In this document: positions 32,710-41,213 of the stretch, in pieces
Layout: each line of letters starts with the position of its first letter
Position numbering within the stretch: the first letter of the stretch is position 1
Assembly (NCBI GenBank): GCA_903904515.1
Contig: CAIVCR010000035.1
Location: 1-41,213 of the forward strand
Length of the DNA stretch: 41,213 bases
Direction: 5' to 3'
Origin: an uncultured Bacteroidia bacterium
Lineage (GTDB): Bacteria > Bacteroidota > Bacteroidia > Bacteroidales > Prolixibacteraceae
Translations under genes and position numbers: made by a program
Notes under the pieces: model-generated
Told to the model about the DNA's origin: nothing
The model's input: only the letters and a program-made list of their open reading frames with translations
Databases searched by the model: none

Positions 32710-34341
32710 CTATTTTAATAGCCACATTAGGGAAAATTCATCATCACCCTTGTCCAATTTGGCAACAGCCGACTGATAATTTGCTGCATTATCGGCCATC
32801 TCGGTTGAAGGGTATCTGAAACGGAGCGGGAACGGGTGAAGACCATTAATCAATTCACCATTCAGTTCAATTGCCGGAAGTCTGGTCCTTCTGTGGTCAA
32901 CATAAGCTTCAACACCCATCAGGAAATGACCGAGCCATTTCTGTAAGGCGATTTTAGCAAGTTTCTGGTCGTTGGAACCTGCAGCAGGGAATTTAGCAGA
33001 AGCATTGTCAAAATAGCCACCGGTGATTGTCACTCCCCATCTGCTGTTTGCCAAAGTCACGCCACTCTTGTAATGTGCCTCGGCTGAACCAGCTGAAATA
33101 TAACCTTTAACTGCCGCTTCAGCAAGCAGGAACTCCACTTCATCTGACTGAATCATACATGCTTTGAGCAATGGATGTGCTTTTGCATTAAGCAGTTTGG
33201 AGAACTTGGAGATTTTGTAGTTGAAAATAGTGGTTGGGAAATCGTAATTTCCATTGGCCGCCAGGACATTTTCATACATACCTGCTGTATATCCTGCATA
33301 GAGTGTCAATGAATCGACAATAAAATGAGCAGCTGCTGCGATACCTGCTTTAGACCTGTCGATATACTCCGCGGTACTTGTATAGGTAAAGCCGTTCGGA
33401 TCTGTGGTTGTCTGGGTATATCCGTCATAAGCTTTCACATTAACCCACGGTTTTTCCAATGGAGCAACCCAGACATATAGTCTGTTGTCGTTAAGTGCCT
33501 TCAGCGTGTCGACCAAGGTTTTAGAGGGGCGGAAAATCTGAAAGTTATCACTATAGGCGTCGTATGAGAGGGGCCAGTTATAGGTCCTGTCGCCATCGAG
33601 GTATGGAATGGAGGCATTATCTCCAACCGATGAGATTAATGGAAGGGCTGCAACTGCGGCAATCTGAGCTGCAGCATTTGGAAGATTTTTACTTGCTCTC
33701 ATCAAAAGCCTTAACTGAAGTGAGTTTGCAAATTTGATCCATTTTGCTTTATCTCCTGCATAAAGAATGTCATACGTTTTATCGATAGACTCGGTGCTCT
33801 CGGTTAACAATTGGGCAGCATCCTTGAGGTTCTGAATTAATGCAGGATAGATATCCTTTTGCTCATCGAATTTTGGGAAAAGAATCCCTTCCTGGCCGCG
33901 AAGACCTTCAGTGTAATAGATATCTCCGTAAAGATCAGTAGCAGTTGACCATAGCAATGATTTAAATATCAGGAAGATCCCTTCATATCCTTTCAATCCG
34001 AGTTTTTGCACACTGTTAATAGAGGCCTGGACCAATTTAATTGGTGCTGTAATACCATATAAATCACTGTTTGGCTTTGGGAAGCCCTTGTAGATATTGT
34101 TATCTGAACTTCTGTTTCCCTGCATATACTGAACAGTGGCTGAAAGTTGACGGTTTCCGACTCCCCCTTCATACTGATAGGCGAAAGCCGACTGTTGGAT
34201 CACAGAGGAGAGCAGAAGATCCGGAGTAGCAGATTCTAACGCATTCCGCTTTTGTAATATATCATCCTGCCTGAGCAGCTGTTTTTCGCAGCCGGTTAGA
34301 ACAAAGAGTGTCAGGATTAATAGTGATATCTGTTTTTTCAT
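32710..34341 (-). CDS. SusD/RagB-like outer-membrane lipoprotein (SusD-like_2 type)
   Basis: Cell-surface glycan- or nutrient-binding lipoprotein that forms the lid of a SusC channel. The ATG at 34341 gives a lipoprotein signal (MKKQISLLIL...VLTGC, Cys18); the ATG at 34362 would add seven residues and overlap susC by a base. The 543-residue product has the helical TPR-like fold of SusD proteins (AKWIKFANSLQLRLLMRASKN split by turns, EVEFLLAEAAVKG). It belongs to the SusD-like_2 branch, whose members are often associated with peptides or non-starch ligands. The SusC gene is directly upstream, so they form an operon. No glycoside hydrolase or regulator is adjacent, so the ligand cannot be named. 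Confidence 0.92.
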   Translation of the reverse strand: MKKQISLLILTLFVLTGCEKQLLRQDDILQKRNALESATPDLLLSSVIQQSAFAYQYEGGVGNRQLSATVQYMQGNRSSDNNIYKGFPKPNSDLYGITAPIKLVQASINSVQKLGLKGYEGIFLIFKSLLWSTATDLYGDIYYTEGLRGQEGILFPKFDEQKDIYPALIQNLKDAAQLLTESTESIDKTYDILYAGDKAKWIKFANSLQLRLLMRASKNLPNAAAQIAAVAALPLISSVGDNASIPYLDGDRTYNWPLSYDAYSDNFQIFRPSKTLVDTLKALNDNRLYVWVAPLEKPWVNVKAYDGYTQTTTDPNGFTYTSTAEYIDRSKAGIAAAAHFIVDSLTLYAGYTAGMYENVLAANGNYDFPTTIFNYKISKFSKLLNAKAHPLLKACMIQSDEVEFLLAEAAVKGYISAGSAEAHYKSGVTLANSRWGVTITGGYFDNASAKFPAAGSNDQKLAKIALQKWLGHFLMGVEAYVDHRRTRLPAIELNGELINGLHPFPLRFRYPSTEMADNAANYQSAVAKLDKGDDEFSLMWLLK

Positions 34342-34361
34342 AATTGCAATAAATTTAAGCA

Positions 34362-37300
34362 TTAAAATTCAAACGATACTTTGAAACCATAGGAAGCTAT
34401 AGATGGTAACGCTTTTCCCACTGTTCCCTGATTTTGACCGATACCTTCAAATGCTGATTCAGGATCGACATTTCTTGCGGATTTATTCCATTGGAATATA
34501 TTTCTGCCAACAAATCCTACCACCACATTTTCAACTTTGAGTTTTGAGGTGATGCTGTTTGGTAACGTATAATCAAATGTGAGCTCTCTCAATTTGAAAT
34601 TGGTTGCATCGCGAACCAGAGATTCCGGGAAATTCCAGTATTGTGTTCCAAGGATTAAGCCTGGTAATGCGTAGAATGTCTCCAAAGGATTCGCACCGTT
34701 CACAATGTAATCCGCATCGTTTGCTGCATTTCCGCCAGGTTTCAGCCATACTCCTCTGAAGTAGCTGGCGTCACTAATTGGAACCGGTGTTCCGTACAAG
34801 GCGTATGTGTCGACTAAACTACGTTGATTTTCGTACGGCATTTTTGACGCATCAGGCCAGGGCAAACCACCTGTTGCTGCATCACGACCACCAACAGTAT
34901 AGCTGTTAGGTCCGTTGAATTTGTCGCCAATCACCGATAATGCATGACCATTGGTAACAGCGCGCCGTTCGATGTTTGAAACATACTGACCACCCATACG
35001 CAAACTTCCAACCATTCCTAATCTGAAATTTTTCCATTTCACAGAAGTGTGCATTCCAAGGATAAAGTCAGGATTATAGTTTCCGATTTTTTGACGGTCT
35101 TTTTCATCGGTTGAATGTTTCCACTCCCCATTGTCATCAAGTACCAGGCTGCCGGCATATTTACTTGAAGAAGGCATCCTCTGGAACACATCATGTGCCC
35201 ACATGGTTCCCACTTTCTCGCCAACGGCCAACCTTAAGTCGATATTTGGACCACTTCCGTAAAAGGTGTATCCGTTAGGAACATACGTTGGAGAGAGCGC
35301 TGTGATTTTTGATTCAACTTTACTGAAGTTGAATCCGATATCCCAGTTCCAGTCATGTGTGCGAACTGGTACAAAGTTTAATGAAAATTCGTAACCATTA
35401 GCTTCAACAGTTCCTACGTTGGTTAACATCCCACCGTAGCCAATACCTGGTGATGTTGGAATATTACCCTGCTGATTTTCGTGCTTTTTCTTGTAAACAG
35501 TGAACTCAGCCGACACGCGACGATCAAGTAAGGCTATGTCAAATCCGGCTTCAACAGAGGTTGTAACTTCTGCTTTTATGTGCGGATCAACAAGAGAACC
35601 TCCAATATTGACAATTTTAGTATTTCCGTAATCAATAGGTGCAAAGCTGAATGTGTTATTACTTCGTGGTGTTCCGATTCCGTGGCCTACCTGGGCAATA
35701 CCACCCCTTATTTTAAGGAGATTAATAACCGAAGGAAGTGTAAATGTAGTCGAAGGTAACCAGCTTAATGAGGCTGAAGGATAAAAATGGTGGTTTTTAT
35801 CTTCCTCAAGAATTCCGCTCATATCATATCTTCCCGATACATCGGCGTATAATTGATTGGCAAATCCAACCTGACCGGTGAAATATCCGCTCTGTGATTT
35901 TCCAATACCCCAGTTATTCGAGGCTGTCATTGTACCGGCAACCGCATTTCCTAATGAGTAGTCGTTTACACGAACTAGTTTCTCTGCATTAGCTGCATAG
36001 CTGTATGATTGACCATAGGCGTAGTTATAACCGGCAGTCGCATTGGTTGAGAATTTACCAAACTCTTTATTCCAAACCAACATTAAATCGTTCTGAACAT
36101 TAAGTCCGGTTCCCTGATTAACGGAATATTTACCATCCCGTTGACTGCTGTCAACGAAGTCTTTGGCTCTTTTATATTCGTAATTGTCACCTGTATAATC
36201 GATACCTGTACGGGCAATGAATTTCAGTGGCTTAATAATCTCATAATCTAACTGAGCCTTGCCAAAGAAATTATCCTTCCGGTAGGTATTTATTTCCGAA
36301 TAGGCATACATGTAAGGATTATCCAGTGCTGGAGTACCGTCAGGATTATAAAATGGGGCATTTTGAAGCTGTCCGTCGAAACCAGTTTTCCAGATCGTTC
36401 TCATCTCTTTAATCGGCTGAATGCTGGCCAAAAAGTCCATGGTCAACTCTTCAACAACCTGGCTGTTTTGTGATGTTTTGTTGGGAGTAAACTGACCCAT
36501 ATAATTACTGTTTACAGAGATTTTCAATTTTTTGGTGATGTTATACTCTGCACTCAGATTGGCATTCATACGATCTGTCTGGTTGTTAGGCATTACGCCG
36601 ATATTGGCCATTTTGCCTATTGAGAAGCGGAATGCACCATCTTTATAGTTGCCAGCAACACTGACATTGAAATTTTTCGTGGCTCCGGTTTGCATAAACT
36701 GCTGTAACCTGTTTTCGTGAGTTGCTGCGAAAAGCTTGGTCTCAATCCGTTGTGTTACCGTATTATAGGCGTCGATTGTTGCATTTGGGAAATCGGAGAA
36801 TTTAGCACCCCAGTCATATCCGGAGGTGTAAATAGACGATGCACGTATTCCATCACCATAAAGCTGCTGGGTTGCGAAGAAATTATAAGGCTTATCCCAC
36901 ATCAGTGAGGTGTTGACCGTTACACCGATCCCTTTTTTACCCCCTTTACCCGATTTGGTGGTGATCATGATAACACCATTTCCTGCAGCAGAACCGTAAA
37001 GAGCCCCTGCACTGGCGCCTTTCAAAATTGTGATTCCTTCAATATCCTCAGGATTTAATTGCGAAAGAAGGTTGCCAAAATCTGCACCATTCTGATTTTC
37101 AACCGCTGTTGTTCCTAAAGGAATCCCGTCTACTACAAACAAGGGTTGTGCAGCCATGGATGAATTTGTGAGATTTAAACTCGTCGCTCCACGAATAGTA
37201 ACAAATACCGAACCGGAAGGATCTGTGCTTGATGAGGTGAAATTCACCCCGCTCACGCGACCATCCAACGATTTGATTAAGTTTGATCCGCCTCCCCTGG

Positions 37301-37697
37301 CTAATTCATTTCCTTTTACTTCGGAAACCGAATAGGCAAGAGATTTTTTCTCCCTTGAAATACCAAGTGCCGTTACAACTACTTCATCAACACCGATTAT
37401 CTTCGAAGACAGCGAGATGTCAAATTTATTCTGATTCCCTACTACAACCTCTTTTGATTCTAATCCTACAAATGAGAAAACCAAAGTGACATTCTTTCCC
37501 ACTGAGATCGAGAATTTTCCGTCAGTATCGGTTACAGTTCCATTGGTTGTCCCTTTAACGATTACGCTGACTCCGGGCAAAAACTGACCGGTATCATCTT
37601 TGACACTTCCCGTTACAATATTTTGTGCAAAGAGGTTGTGAGTCATCACAACAAAAAAGCACAGCAATATTGCTTTAAGCATTTTCCTTTTCATCAT
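34362..37697 (-). CDS. SusC/RagA-type TonB-dependent outer-membrane transporter
   Basis: Outer-membrane active importer of 1111 residues. Signal peptide (about 1-25, ending LFAQ) is followed by a CarboxypepD_reg-like domain (27-108; GSVKDDTGQFLPGVSVIVKG split by turns, then DGKFSISV). The plug domain opens with VDEVVVTALGISREKKSLAYSV (about 104-125) and contains FVVDGIPLG and ILKGASAGALYGSAAGNGVI. A 22-strand barrel ends in SYGFKVSFEF with a C-terminal aromatic residue. There is no N-terminal signal-transduction domain, so it is unlikely to be partnered to an anti-sigma factor. It starts the operon with SusD. The 543-bp upstream region contains a TAcaTTTA near-match to the -7 box at 37758-37751. 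Confidence 0.94.
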   Translation of the reverse strand: MMKRKMLKAILLCFFVVMTHNLFAQNIVTGSVKDDTGQFLPGVSVIVKGTTNGTVTDTDGKFSISVGKNVTLVFSFVGLESKEVVVGNQNKFDISLSSKIIGVDEVVVTALGISREKKSLAYSVSEVKGNELARGGGSNLIKSLDGRVSGVNFTSSSTDPSGSVFVTIRGATSLNLTNSSMAAQPLFVVDGIPLGTTAVENQNGADFGNLLSQLNPEDIEGITILKGASAGALYGSAAGNGVIMITTKSGKGGKKGIGVTVNTSLMWDKPYNFFATQQLYGDGIRASSIYTSGYDWGAKFSDFPNATIDAYNTVTQRIETKLFAATHENRLQQFMQTGATKNFNVSVAGNYKDGAFRFSIGKMANIGVMPNNQTDRMNANLSAEYNITKKLKISVNSNYMGQFTPNKTSQNSQVVEELTMDFLASIQPIKEMRTIWKTGFDGQLQNAPFYNPDGTPALDNPYMYAYSEINTYRKDNFFGKAQLDYEIIKPLKFIARTGIDYTGDNYEYKRAKDFVDSSQRDGKYSVNQGTGLNVQNDLMLVWNKEFGKFSTNATAGYNYAYGQSYSYAANAEKLVRVNDYSLGNAVAGTMTASNNWGIGKSQSGYFTGQVGFANQLYADVSGRYDMSGILEEDKNHHFYPSASLSWLPSTTFTLPSVINLLKIRGGIAQVGHGIGTPRSNNTFSFAPIDYGNTKIVNIGGSLVDPHIKAEVTTSVEAGFDIALLDRRVSAEFTVYKKKHENQQGNIPTSPGIGYGGMLTNVGTVEANGYEFSLNFVPVRTHDWNWDIGFNFSKVESKITALSPTYVPNGYTFYGSGPNIDLRLAVGEKVGTMWAHDVFQRMPSSSKYAGSLVLDDNGEWKHSTDEKDRQKIGNYNPDFILGMHTSVKWKNFRLGMVGSLRMGGQYVSNIERRAVTNGHALSVIGDKFNGPNSYTVGGRDAATGGLPWPDASKMPYENQRSLVDTYALYGTPVPISDASYFRGVWLKPGGNAANDADYIVNGANPLETFYALPGLILGTQYWNFPESLVRDATNFKLRELTFDYTLPNSITSKLKVENVVVGFVGRNIFQWNKSARNVDPESAFEGIGQNQGTVGKALPSIASYGFKVSFEF

Positions 37698-38240
37698 AAA
37701 TAATTTTTGTTAGTTGTAATAATTGCTAATACTTTAAAATAAAATAGTTATAAATGTAATAGTTAAATAATCTAAAATTTGATTTTGAAATAAGGGACCA
37801 AAGTTGGATGGGCGCTCACGTCGAATTAATAATTGACAATATTAGTTAAAAAACATTAATACCAATTATGCTGAAAATTTATTTTGCATTTTTTTTTATC
37901 CCTTTCTCCCCCTACTTTACCGATTTAGCTAAACACATAGGCGAATCTCCCGGTTTTGGTTTTAATCGGAACGTTCAATCGGGAAATTCGATAAAATCCT
38001 TTATCCATTAGTAGTTGCGGTCGTTTCCAGTATTTGAAATTTTAATAATTCACCGCTCATTCCGGTTTTTAAAATTGAACTTTGTCCAAAGTTTAGGGAA
38101 TTCAGCTCGTTAATTAATAATCCGGAAAGACGGATGTCTAAAAATTAACACTTGAAAGGGTTTATCACTCGGGAATATTTCCCTAAATTGCAGGAGTAAT
38201 AAATATCAGCAAACTTATAAGAATATCTAAAATCAGAACA
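37698..38240. other. 543-bp AT-rich spacer between divergent SusC and Gfo/Idh genes
   Basis: No gene is recognised. It must contain two divergent promoters. A weak -7 match (TACATTTA, minus strand, 37758-37751) could serve SusC. A perfect short palindrome GGGAATATTTCCC (38171-38183) lies about 60 bp before the Gfo/Idh ATG and could be an operator. Several AT-rich inverted half-sites are present but none is convincing. Confidence 0.4.
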
Positions 38241-39557
38241 ATGGAAGAACAGAAAAAGGGATGGTCGAGACGCCAGTTTCTAGGAACATCGGCTGCAGGA
38301 ATGGCCGGACTTGCCGTATTGCCAGGACTGGCCGGACTCGGAGCAAAAACTGAAGCCGATCTTACAATCGGGTTTATCGGGTTAGGTCGTCAGGGAATGT
38401 TTTTATTGGATGGATTTCTCCAGATTCCAGGTGTTAAAGCGGTAGCTGCCTGCGATGTATACGGTATCAAACGGAAACGGTTTGAACGTAGGGTTAACGC
38501 ATTTTATACCAAGGCAGGGAAATCTGTTCAGGTACAGACCTACGAAAAGTATGGAGATTTATTGAAGAGAGAAGATATTAAAGCGGTGGTCATTGCAGTT
38601 CCGGACCATTCTCATGCCTATATTGCCATTGCTGCATTGAAAGCGGGTAAGGATGTATATCTTGAAAAACCGATGACTTTTACGATCAAAGAGGGTCAGG
38701 AGCTCAAAAAAGTTGTGAGGGAAACCGGACGGATTTTCGGCCTTGGCAGCCAGCAGCGATCAGATCCCAATTTCCAGCATGCAGTTAACCTTGTTCAGAC
38801 CGGCGCTTTAGGCAAAATCACCAATGTTAAAGCTTACGTTGGGGCACCTCCGAAACCGTATGATCTCCCGGAAGAAAAACTCCCTGAAGATTTGAACTGG
38901 GACCTTTGGTTAGGTCCGCTGCCAAATCCTATTCATTATAATCAGGAATTAGATCCGATTATCTCGCTCGATCCCGAGGTCAATGAAAAAACATGGGGTG
39001 GATGGCGTTGGTATAAGGAGATGGGTGGCGGATTTACTACCGACTGGGGCGCGCATATGTTCGACATCGCACAATGGGGACTTGGTATGGACCGCAATGG
39101 CCCTGTCGAGATCTCACCAATTGGCGACGGCAGTGAATTTATCTCATGGACTTATGCCAATGGCGTTGTGATGACTTCAGAACCCTTTGATGAAAAGAAA
39201 ACCAAAGGGGTTAAATTCATCGGCGAAAAAGGTTGGATAGAGGTATCGCGCGGATATTTTAATTCTTCTGATCCTAAATTTATTCCCAAAGAAAAGGCCA
39301 AGGATGATGGACCTTACGAAACAAGAATCCCTCACCAGGTAAATTTTATTGAGTCGGTAAGAAAACATAAAGATCCTGTTGTTCCTGTCGAGATCGGACA
39401 CAGCAGTTGTTGTGTTTGTAATCTGGGAAATATCGCCTGCGATCTAAAACGGACCATAAAATGGAATCCGAAAACTGAAACTTTTGTGGATGATACCGAT
39501 GGGGCTGCAACAGCTAAACTCCATTACCAATATCGTACAGGGTGGAAACTGGTTTAA
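38241..39557 (+). CDS. Tat-exported Gfo/Idh/MocA family oxidoreductase
   Basis: A 438-residue NAD(P)-dependent oxidoreductase family protein with a strong twin-arginine signal (GWSRRQFLGTSAAGMAGLAV). The Rossmann glycine motif is TIGFIGLGRQG (42-52); the family motif is LEKPMT (Glu142-Lys143-Pro144). The C-terminal domain includes GGGFTTDWGAHMFDIAQWGL (split by turns), typical of the large exported Bacteroidota and Planctomycetes subgroup with a trailing ~100-residue extension. It is clearly not orthologous to the 326-residue oxidoreductase at 17460-18440. Family members act on sugars and cyclitols; exported ones are implicated in oxidising glycosides to 3-keto sugars. A terminator follows directly, so it is monocistronic. 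Confidence 0.9.
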   Translation: MEEQKKGWSRRQFLGTSAAGMAGLAVLPGLAGLGAKTEADLTIGFIGLGRQGMFLLDGFLQIPGVKAVAACDVYGIKRKRFERRVNAFYTKAGKSVQVQTYEKYGDLLKREDIKAVVIAVPDHSHAYIAIAALKAGKDVYLEKPMTFTIKEGQELKKVVRETGRIFGLGSQQRSDPNFQHAVNLVQTGALGKITNVKAYVGAPPKPYDLPEEKLPEDLNWDLWLGPLPNPIHYNQELDPIISLDPEVNEKTWGGWRWYKEMGGGFTTDWGAHMFDIAQWGLGMDRNGPVEISPIGDGSEFISWTYANGVVMTSEPFDEKKTKGVKFIGEKGWIEVSRGYFNSSDPKFIPKEKAKDDGPYETRIPHQVNFIESVRKHKDPVVPVEIGHSSCCVCNLGNIACDLKRTIKWNPKTETFVDDTDGAATAKLHYQYRTGWKLV

Positions 39558-39578
39558 ACTAAATTAGACATAAAATAG

Positions 39579-39617
39579 AATGAGGGTATTCCGGTTGTCG
39601 GGATACCCTCATTTTTT
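39579..39617 (+). terminator. Terminator after the Gfo/Idh gene
   Basis: AATGAGGGTATTCC and GGGATACCCTCATT form a 14-bp stem with one mismatch, followed by a T-run (TTTTTT). Typical rho-independent terminator 22 bases after the stop codon. Confidence 0.9.
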
Positions 39618-40036
39618 AGTCTAAGATGAACTGATAGTAAAATTATCGAATATTTAATTTGGTGATCATCCTGAAAATGATTGTTGAACCAGAGCTCTCC
39701 CCAATGAGTTTTATAATTCAACTTATGTTATTTATTCAGCATTTAACAGCTAGTAAACTTCCGGAACCGTTCCTGGAGAATGATACTCCTATTCCCAAAA
39801 TCACGGGAGGATTAAACAAAATTTACTGTTAATTGTTATTAATCATAATAAGGTTTGAAGGCGCTATTTTCCTCCCTGGTTAATCTGTCTTCAATAAACA
39901 ACTAAACTATTCAGGCATTTCCAGTATTACCGATTTCAAGGGAGAATTGCCACATGAGGTGGAGACCAGTGACCACTTAAAAAACGGGGCGCACCGAAAA
40001 GCCAGATGAGTAGGGAAAATGTAAAAATCAAACCAA
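39618..40036. other. 419-bp spacer with possible gene remnants before the cytochrome gene
   Basis: Contains a 35-codon frame at 39725-39832 (starts MLFIQHLTASKLPEP) and, further on, a start-less frame ending near 40008 that reads ITDFKGELPHEVETSDHLKN. Both look protein-like but match nothing I know, and no promoter is obvious. They may be decayed gene pieces or an uncharacterised small gene; nothing firm can be said. Confidence 0.3.
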
Positions 40037-41020
40037 ATGAAAACTCTTAAACGTATCTTGCTTTGGAGCTTTGTGATCGTTGTCATTCTAATGGCCGGAT
40101 CATTATCCTACATTAAACTGGTTTTACCCAATGTTGGACCAGCCCCCGTAATGAAAATCGAAAGCACTCCCGACCGTGTAGCCCGCGGAGAGTACCTGGC
40201 TAATCATGTAGCTGTTTGTATTGATTGCCATTCAAAACGTGACTGGTCCCGTTTTTCGGGTCCTCCTACTGAGGGGACCTTTGGGATGGGTGGAGATCGT
40301 TTTGACCAGAAGTTTGGTTTTCCCGGAGTCTATTTTGCGAAAAATATTACGCCGGCTGGAATTAGCCGATATACCGACGGAGAGCTGTTTAGGGTGATAA
40401 CTACAGGTGTTAATAAAGAGGGGGAGGCGATGTTTCCCGTGATGCCCTTCCACTATTACGGTCAAATGGATGAGGAGGATATCAAATCGATTATTGCTTA
40501 TATCCGTACCCTGAAGCCCATTGAAAATACAGTTCCGAAATCGGCTTCAGATTTTCCGATGAATTTTATTCTGAATACCATTCCGCATAAAGGGACCCCT
40601 TCCAAAATCCCGGTTAAAAGCGATGTGGTAAATTATGGAAGATATTTGGTGAATGCCTCTTCATGTATTGAATGTCATACCAAGGTTGATAAAGGTGCCC
40701 TGATCGCCGGAACAGAATATGGCGGTGGGAGGGAGTTCCCTTTTCCTGATGGTTCAGTTGTCCGGTCGGGTAATATCTCCTCTGACAAGGAAACCGGGAT
40801 AGGAAAATGGAAAAGGGAGACTTTTCTAGCCCTTTTTCATGCACATTCCGATTCTACCACCTTACATACTACTCTTAAACCGGGTGATTTCAATTCCATC
40901 ATGCCATGGACGATGTACGGTAAAATGACCGATGAAGATCTGAATGCTGTTTTTGCCTATTTGATGACGGTTCCTGCGGTGCATAACAGCGTGGTAAAAT
41001 TTTCACCGGTGACAAAATAA
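40037..41020 (+). CDS. Membrane-anchored dihaem cytochrome c
   Basis: A 327-residue periplasmic electron carrier held by an N-terminal transmembrane helix (about residues 8-29). Two class-I cytochrome c domains carry CIDCH (Cys61-His65) and CIECH (Cys210-His214). Probable axial methionines are in the parallel MPFHYYGQMDEED and MPWTMYGKMTDED motifs, each about 70-100 residues after its haem site. Such proteins accept electrons from periplasmic dehydrogenases. It could serve the Tat-exported Gfo/Idh enzyme 480 bp upstream, but that family normally uses NAD(P), so the link is speculative. It could also be a component of an alternative oxidase or alcohol/aldose dehydrogenase chain. Confidence 0.9.
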   Translation: MKTLKRILLWSFVIVVILMAGSLSYIKLVLPNVGPAPVMKIESTPDRVARGEYLANHVAVCIDCHSKRDWSRFSGPPTEGTFGMGGDRFDQKFGFPGVYFAKNITPAGISRYTDGELFRVITTGVNKEGEAMFPVMPFHYYGQMDEEDIKSIIAYIRTLKPIENTVPKSASDFPMNFILNTIPHKGTPSKIPVKSDVVNYGRYLVNASSCIECHTKVDKGALIAGTEYGGGREFPFPDGSVVRSGNISSDKETGIGKWKRETFLALFHAHSDSTTLHTTLKPGDFNSIMPWTMYGKMTDEDLNAVFAYLMTVPAVHNSVVKFSPVTK

Positions 41021-41033
41021 GCGTTTTTTCTCA

Positions 41034-41213
41034 CAATCCGTCAGTGGACGGACACGTCCGTCAGTGGACGGAGCAGAGATCGCAAAGGGAGATGGATAAT
41101 GTGTTACTTATTTCTTTGCGTTTCTTGGCGGGCTTAGCGCAAACCTTCTTTTTATTTTCTCTCGCAATCCGTCAGTGGACGGACACGTCCGTCAGTGGAC
41201 GGAGCAGAGATCG
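41034..41213. repeat. Two identical 49-bp repeats with double TCCGTC palindromes
   Basis: The same 49-bp sequence is at 41034-41082 and 41165-41213, 131 bp apart; the window ends exactly at the second copy, so it may continue. Each holds two palindromes TCCGTCAGTGGACGGA separated by CACG, embedded in the GCAAAG/CTTTGCG repeat pattern (41080-41145). No gene was seen after the cytochrome. Confidence 0.85.

Noticed and set aside
39940-40025. Riboswitch-like string before the cytochrome gene
   Set aside because: AAGCCAGATGAGTAGGG faintly recalls part of a cobalamin or TPP element, but the other conserved blocks are missing and the downstream gene is not a typical target.

Overview
The window looks like chromosomal DNA of a free-living, polysaccharide-degrading member of the Bacteroidota, most likely the order Bacteroidales/Marinilabiliales (Prolixibacteraceae-like). 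The evidence is a SusC/SusD pair, many secreted or lipoprotein glycoside hydrolases, Tat-tagged Gfo/Idh oxidoreductases, the Bacteroidota-type TAnnTTTG promoter motif, little use of Shine-Dalgarno sites, and AT-rich intergenic DNA packed with short palindromic repeats. The family placement is inference. No rRNA, tRNA, integrase, transposase or CRISPR array was recognised.

Layout. (1) 1-303: three tandem copies of a ~100 bp GCAAAG/CTTTGCG palindromic repeat. (2) 354-13990: an arabinan/arabinogalactan-type utilisation block. It holds three GH51 alpha-L-arabinofuranosidases, a GH127 beta-L-arabinofuranosidase, a GH95 alpha-L-fucosidase/galactosidase and a GH53 endo-beta-1,4-galactanase, with a TIM-barrel sugar isomerase and a PhyH-type dioxygenase inserted among them. 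There is no SusC/D, no hybrid two-component regulator and no sigma/anti-sigma pair next to it. (3) 14117-22735: a compact minus-strand run, reading in transcription order: Tat-tagged DegT/StrS aminotransferase-like protein, neutral-ceramidase-like protein, beta-propeller lipoprotein, Tat-tagged Gfo/Idh oxidoreductase, GH20-like hexosaminidase (frameshifted), and double-domain DUF1080 lipoprotein. All six carry export signals. (4) 22919-32573: mostly housekeeping genes: a small two-gene hypothetical unit, a DHOD-like protein, a TonB-like protein, topoisomerase III, GTP cyclohydrolase I, FabD and a uracil permease. The spacers between them contain a MITE-like element, a 12-copy 21-bp repeat and several small dispersed palindromes. 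(5) 32643-37697: a SusD/SusC operon ending in a strong terminator. (6) 38241-41020: a second Tat-tagged Gfo/Idh oxidoreductase and a membrane-anchored dihaem cytochrome c. (7) 41034-41213: two copies of a 49-bp repeat containing double palindromes, the second cut by the window edge.

How the genes may work together. Regions 2 and 3 together suggest breakdown of a plant or algal cell-wall arabinogalactan or pectin side chain. The galactan backbone would be cut by GH53, arabinofuranose of both anomers removed by GH51 and GH127, and terminal L-fucose or L-galactose removed by GH95. The two exported Gfo/Idh proteins, the DUF1080 (3-keto-glycoside hydrolase-like) protein, the TIM-barrel isomerase and the cytochrome c fit the recently recognised oxidation-elimination route of deglycosylation through 3-keto sugars. 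Here that is inferred from families and context only. The most unusual local signals are: an entirely exported gene run that includes an apparently periplasmic PLP aminotransferase homologue; an 11-copy heptamer repeat ending 9 bp before a start codon; a 212-bp nested-palindrome element with a 5-bp direct repeat; a 21-bp-period (two helical turns) intergenic array; and a GH20 gene broken by a frameshift at the end of its catalytic barrel.
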